Shown here: in pieces, positions 60,289 through 64,000 of the stretch | Layout of the letters: the number at the start of each line of letters is the position of its first letter | Numbering within the stretch: position 1 is the first letter of the stretch | Assembly (NCBI RefSeq): GCF_049116555.1 | Contig: NZ_JAGDYT010000001.1 | Span: 62,001 to 126,000 of the forward strand | From: Maricaulis maris_C | Lineage (GTDB): Bacteria > Pseudomonadota > Alphaproteobacteria > Caulobacterales > Maricaulaceae | Direction: 5' to 3' | Length of the DNA: 64,000 bases | Translations under genes and position numbers: made by a program | The notes under the pieces: generated by a model | What the model was told of the DNA's origin: nothing | Databases searched by the model: none | The model's input: only the letters and a program-made list of their open reading frames with translations

Positions 60289-63200
60289 ATGCTCTCCAAG
60301 ATCGCCGGGTTCGAGATCCGCTACCAGCTTTTCTCTCCCGTATTCATCGCGGTTTTCGCGATCTTTTTCCTTCTCGTCTATGGCGGCGTCACGATCGACA
60401 ATATCCAGGTCGGTGGCGGCGGTGCGACCAATATCAACTCGCCCAACGCCCTGACCGTCAATGTCCTCATCTTTTCGCTCTTCGGCGGATTGATCCCAGT
60501 GGCTTTCCTGTCTTCCGGGGTGATCCGGGACCGGAGCTTCAAGACCGAGGAGCTTTTCTTCTCGCGTCCTATCAAGGAAATGGACTTTGTCCTCGGCCGC
60601 TTTATCGGTGGTTTCCTAGCCACGGCCCTGTGCTTCGCCAGCGTGCCGCTGGCCTTCCTTATCGGTTCTGTCATGCCCTGGCTGGACCAGGAATTGATTG
60701 GTCCGACGCGGCTGGACTGGTTCGTCTATGTCTATCTGGCCTTTGGCCTAGTGAATATGTGGGTGGTCGGGACGATCCTGTTCACAGTCGCCAATTTCAC
60801 ACGTTCGACCATGATGGTCTGGGCGGGGTTTGTCGGACTTCTGGTTCTGTATTTTGTCGGTTCGGCCATTGCTGGTCAGGAGCCGGCCCTGCGCCAGACT
60901 CTCGCCCTGATCGATCCCTTCGGCTTCAACACCTTCGGTGAGGCGACCCGCTATTGGACGGCTTTCGAGCAGAACAGCCAGGTCGTCCCGTTCGAGGGTA
61001 CGCTGCTGATCAATCGCCTGATGTGGATCGGCATTGGGCTGGGTTTGCTGATCGTGAACCTGCTGACCTTTCGCTTCCGTCGCGGCAATTCCGGAGGCGC
61101 TGCCAAACGCAAATCGTCTGTGGCCGCCGGTGGTGCGAACCATGCGATCATGGATATCGATCTTCCGCGAGCCACGCCCAATCTAGGTGGCTCAGCGTCG
61201 CGCCAACAGTTCGCGGCCCGCGTCGGCTTCGAGGTGAAGGGCGTTGTGCTGAATGTCGCGTTCTGGATCATTTTGGCCTTGGGCCTGTTCAACACGATCC
61301 CGGGCTTCTTCTTCGCCAACGGGATCTACGGCACCGACAATTTCCCGGTCACCCGCGTGATCATGAACACGATCAACGGGGCCTATTCCATCATCCCGCT
61401 GGTCATCGTGATTTATTATGCTGCTGAGCTGATGTGGCGTGAGCGCCGTTTCGGTTTCAACGAGATCACGGACTCCACGCCGACGGAGAGCTGGGTCTTC
61501 ATTACCGCGAAATTTGTGGCCATGGGCGTTGTCATCACGGCGCTCGCCTTGGTGGCTCTCATCGCCGGCATGCTGTCACAGCTCGCGCTGGGCTATGGTG
61601 GGCTGGAGTTCGATCAGTATCTGATCCGTGGCCTGATGGAACTCATCATACCCTTCGTCATCCTGTCGGCGCTGGCGATCTTCTTGCAGGTGGTTTTCAA
61701 CAATCGCTGGCTCGGCATGGCGGCGATGTTGGTCTTTTTTATCGCTACCCTGGTCATGGGCCAGATCGGTTTCGACCATAATCTCTACCAATATGGTGGC
61801 GGACCGGGTGCACCCTATTCCGACATGAATGGCTATGGCCATTTCCTCGGGATTTCGCTCTGGTACACAGCCTACTGGGCGTTCTGGGCACTGCTGCTGA
61901 TGGTCTTCGCCTATCAGCTGTGGAGTCGCGGTGCGCTCAGCCCGATCCGCCAGCGGATCGGCCGGATGATTTCGGGTTACACCCCGGCGACGGCAATGCT
62001 CTTGGCCGTCGCCATCATCGGCGCTGGCGGTACTGGTGGGTGGATTTTCTACAATACCAACATCCTCAACACCTACATTTCCGGGCCGGATGCCCGGGCG
62101 TTGGCGGCGGAGTATGAGCGTCAGTATCTGCACCTGCAGGACGAGCCGCAGCCGACCATTATCGAGACCGCCTATGACGTCGATATCTATCCGGGTGAGC
62201 GACGTTATACGGCGAGCGGTCACTATGTGCTGGAGAACAAGGAAGACGCAGCGATCGACACGCTGTGGATCTCCTACGGCCAGGGCACGACCATTCTCTC
62301 GCAGGAGGTGGAAGGCGGTGAGCTGGCCTCGTCGGATGAGGGTTTCTACCTCTATTCCTTCGATCTCGGCACGCCGCTTCAACCCGGCGAAACCCGGCGT
62401 TTCGACTTCGCGGTCGAAAACGCCAATCCGGGCTTTCGCAATTCGGGGAATGTGACCACCGTCAATCACAACGGCACATTCTTCAATAATGGTCAGTCCA
62501 TGCCGAATATCGGCTTCAACGGAAACTGGCGCCTGACCGACCGGCAGCAACGTCGTCGTGAGGGGCTGGAACCGATTGAGCGGGCCTTCCCGCTCGAGGA
62601 TGAAAGCCGTTGGTATGAGAACGGGATCACCAATTCCGATTATGTGACCTTCCGTTCGGAAGTCTGCACATCGGCGGCCCAGACCGCGATCGCCCCGGGT
62701 TATCTGGAGCGGAGCTGGGAAGAAACGGGTGAGAATGGCCAGGCGCGAGCCTGTTTCGAATACGTCATGGATCGCCCGATCCTGAACTTCTACTCCTGGC
62801 TCTCGGCCGAGTATGACGTGGTCGAGCGTGAGACTGACGGCATCCTCTACCAGGTCTTCTACCATCCCGATCACGCCTGGAATGTGGAACGCATGCTGGA
62901 GGCCGGTGAGGATTCGATCGGATATTTCTCCGAGCACTTCTCGCCCTATCAGTACCGCCAATACCGTGTTCTGGAATTCCCGGCCTATGCGAGCTTCGCG
63001 CAGGCTTTCCCGAATACGATCCCGTTCTCGGAAGGGATTGGCTTCATCGCCGACCTCGGGGATCCGCAAGACATCGACTATGTCTACTACGTGACCGCTC
63101 ACGAAGCGGCGCACCAGTGGTGGGCTCATCAGGTCATGTCGGCGAATGTCCAGGGCGGCACAATGCTGATCGAGACCTTCGCCCAGTATTCGGCCCTGAT

Positions 63201-63891
63201 GATCATGCGTCAGGAATACGGCGAAGATCACATGCGACGCTTCTTGAAGTTCGAGCTCGACAGCTATTTGTCGGCGCGGGGTTCCGAAGCGATCGAGGAG
63301 CTTCCGCTCTACCGGGTCGAAAACCAGCCCTATATCCATTACCGCAAAGGCGCGGTGATCATGTATGCGCTGCAGGACTATGTCGGCGAGGAGACTGTCA
63401 ATCGGGTCATGGAACGCCTGATCGACGAACGTGCCTACTCGTCCGACCCCTATGCGACGACGCTCGATTTCCTGCGCATCCTGCGCGAGGAGGCCGGGCC
63501 GGAGCATGAGGCGATGATTCATGACTTCTTCGAGCGGATCGTCTTGTTTGACCTCAACGTGACCTCGGCCACGGCGAGCGAGCGCGAGGACGGTCGCTGG
63601 GATCTGGTGCTGGAGATCGAGGCCCACAAATACGAGGCCGACGGTGCCGGCGAGCAGACCGAGGAGGACATCGACTACCAGATCGATATCGGTGTGTTCA
63701 CGGAAAATCTCGATGATGCCTATGAGGGCAATGATCACGTGCTCTACATGGCAAAGCATCGCATCGACGAGACCACGATGCGCATCGAGCTGATTGTGGA
63801 TGAAGAGCCGCTCTATGCCGGCATCGATCCCTACAACAAGCTGATCGACCGCAATTCGGATGACAATCTGATGCCGGTCACGATCGAGTAG
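60289..63891 (+). CDS. ABC-2 type permease fused to an M1 aminopeptidase
   Basis: 1200 residues. The N-terminal half (about 1-600) contains two sets of roughly six membrane helices, ABC-2 permease-like, with GVIRDRSFKTEELFFSRPI and later ELMWRERRFGFNEITDSTP loops. The C-terminal part (about 620-1200) is an M1 (gluzincin) peptidase domain with zinc motif HEAAHQWW (His938, Glu939, His942) and third ligand Glu962. The gap between the second His and this Glu is 19 residues, one more than in classical M1 enzymes; related permease-M1 fusions show the same spacing. The peptidase most likely faces the periplasm. It pairs with the upstream ATPase. Substrate unknown. Confidence 0.9.
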   Translation: MLSKIAGFEIRYQLFSPVFIAVFAIFFLLVYGGVTIDNIQVGGGGATNINSPNALTVNVLIFSLFGGLIPVAFLSSGVIRDRSFKTEELFFSRPIKEMDFVLGRFIGGFLATALCFASVPLAFLIGSVMPWLDQELIGPTRLDWFVYVYLAFGLVNMWVVGTILFTVANFTRSTMMVWAGFVGLLVLYFVGSAIAGQEPALRQTLALIDPFGFNTFGEATRYWTAFEQNSQVVPFEGTLLINRLMWIGIGLGLLIVNLLTFRFRRGNSGGAAKRKSSVAAGGANHAIMDIDLPRATPNLGGSASRQQFAARVGFEVKGVVLNVAFWIILALGLFNTIPGFFFANGIYGTDNFPVTRVIMNTINGAYSIIPLVIVIYYAAELMWRERRFGFNEITDSTPTESWVFITAKFVAMGVVITALALVALIAGMLSQLALGYGGLEFDQYLIRGLMELIIPFVILSALAIFLQVVFNNRWLGMAAMLVFFIATLVMGQIGFDHNLYQYGGGPGAPYSDMNGYGHFLGISLWYTAYWAFWALLLMVFAYQLWSRGALSPIRQRIGRMISGYTPATAMLLAVAIIGAGGTGGWIFYNTNILNTYISGPDARALAAEYERQYLHLQDEPQPTIIETAYDVDIYPGERRYTASGHYVLENKEDAAIDTLWISYGQGTTILSQEVEGGELASSDEGFYLYSFDLGTPLQPGETRRFDFAVENANPGFRNSGNVTTVNHNGTFFNNGQSMPNIGFNGNWRLTDRQQRRREGLEPIERAFPLEDESRWYENGITNSDYVTFRSEVCTSAAQTAIAPGYLERSWEETGENGQARACFEYVMDRPILNFYSWLSAEYDVVERETDGILYQVFYHPDHAWNVERMLEAGEDSIGYFSEHFSPYQYRQYRVLEFPAYASFAQAFPNTIPFSEGIGFIADLGDPQDIDYVYYVTAHEAAHQWWAHQVMSANVQGGTMLIETFAQYSALMIMRQEYGEDHMRRFLKFELDSYLSARGSEAIEELPLYRVENQPYIHYRKGAVIMYALQDYVGEETVNRVMERLIDERAYSSDPYATTLDFLRILREEAGPEHEAMIHDFFERIVLFDLNVTSATASEREDGRWDLVLEIEAHKYEADGAGEQTEEDIDYQIDIGVFTENLDDAYEGNDHVLYMAKHRIDETTMRIELIVDEEPLYAGIDPYNKLIDRNSDDNLMPVTIE

Positions 63892-63912
63892 CGGGGTCTC
63901 GACGGGACTGGA

Positions 63913-63942
63913 AAAGGCCGGCCTCATCAGGTCGGCCTTTTT
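63913..63942. terminator. Rho-independent terminator, probably bidirectional
   Basis: Twelve-bp stem (63913-63924 with 63929-63940, one G-T wobble), CATC loop, T-run on the plus strand and AAAA on the other side. It ends the permease-peptidase gene and could end a gene entering from the right. Confidence 0.9.
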
Positions 63943-63964
63943 CTTGTCCGGGATCCGCAGGGCT

Positions 63965-64000
63965 TCAGGACAATTGAGCCGGAACGTCCGGGCCCCTCGA
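63965..64000 (-). CDS. Possible C-terminal end of a minus-strand gene
   Basis: Reading the minus strand gives an open frame SRGPDVPAQLS then TGA (63967-63965). It faces the bidirectional terminator, as the end of a convergent gene would. Eleven residues are too few to identify, and it could be chance. Confidence 0.25.
   Translation of the reverse strand, partial: SRGPDVPAQLS

Noticed and set aside
61576..63927. 783-residue minus-strand open frame opposite the M1 domain
   Set aside because: It mirrors a verified peptidase gene and shows no motif of its own; it also runs through the terminator at the end.

Overview
The window reads as one chromosome segment of a GC-rich, aerobic alphaproteobacterium, most likely a marine Maricaulis/Hyphomonadaceae-type organism. 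This is inferred from gene content: paired TonB-dependent receptors, a TPR-sulfotransferase, an Entner-Doudoroff operon, TamA/TamB, several acyl-CoA catabolism genes and a BCCT transporter. I saw no tRNA, rRNA, insertion sequence, prophage or CRISPR array. Genes are dense, often with 4-bp ATGA-type overlaps.

Region 1 (1-1602) has divergent proline biosynthesis genes: a partial proC at the left edge and proB. Region 2 (1755-25000) is a large acyl-CoA catabolic island. It holds two thioesterases, two thiolase-fold enzymes (one paired with a DUF35 partner), two adjacent acyl-CoA dehydrogenases with complementary losses, an acyl-CoA synthetase, a fused enoyl-CoA hydratase/3-hydroxyacyl-CoA dehydrogenase, a class III CoA transferase, an SDR, an APH-fold kinase, two MFS-type transporters, a TonB receptor, a tandem-TetR regulator and a MarR regulator. 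The likely job is uptake and beta-oxidation of a branched or cyclic lipid-like substrate; the substrate is not evident. Region 3 (25018-31282) is a second TonB receptor, a TPR-sulfotransferase and a BCCT osmolyte transporter.

Region 4 (31451-40697, minus strand) holds a CorA/ZntB transporter, an MscS channel, the TamB-TamA outer-membrane assembly pair and hemN. Region 5 (40901-45867) is a zwf-pgl-edd operon behind a perfect ATGTTA-N4-TAACAT palindrome (the E. coli GntR operator pattern), followed by a secreted DUF3108 protein.

Region 6 (45885-51478) is the most interesting part. A near-perfect CRP-type box sits at the class II activator position before a -10 hexamer. It is followed by a strongly folded RNA segment, a membrane TIR-TPR protein, an unknown 202-residue protein, a TPR/SLOG-like/class III nucleotidyl cyclase protein, and a convergent, overlapping Crp/Fnr regulator. 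That regulator's recognition helix has the RE-x3-R residues that read GTGA in E. coli CRP. I propose a self-contained cyclic-nucleotide signalling or stress/defence cassette with autoregulation; this is inference.

Region 7 (51660-63891) holds exported hydrolases (an alkylsulfatase-like lipoprotein, an M14 peptidase and an MBL-fold enzyme), an Uup-type ABC-F ATPase, and an ABC ATPase followed by a 1200-residue ABC-2 permease fused to an M1 aminopeptidase. It ends in a strong terminator.
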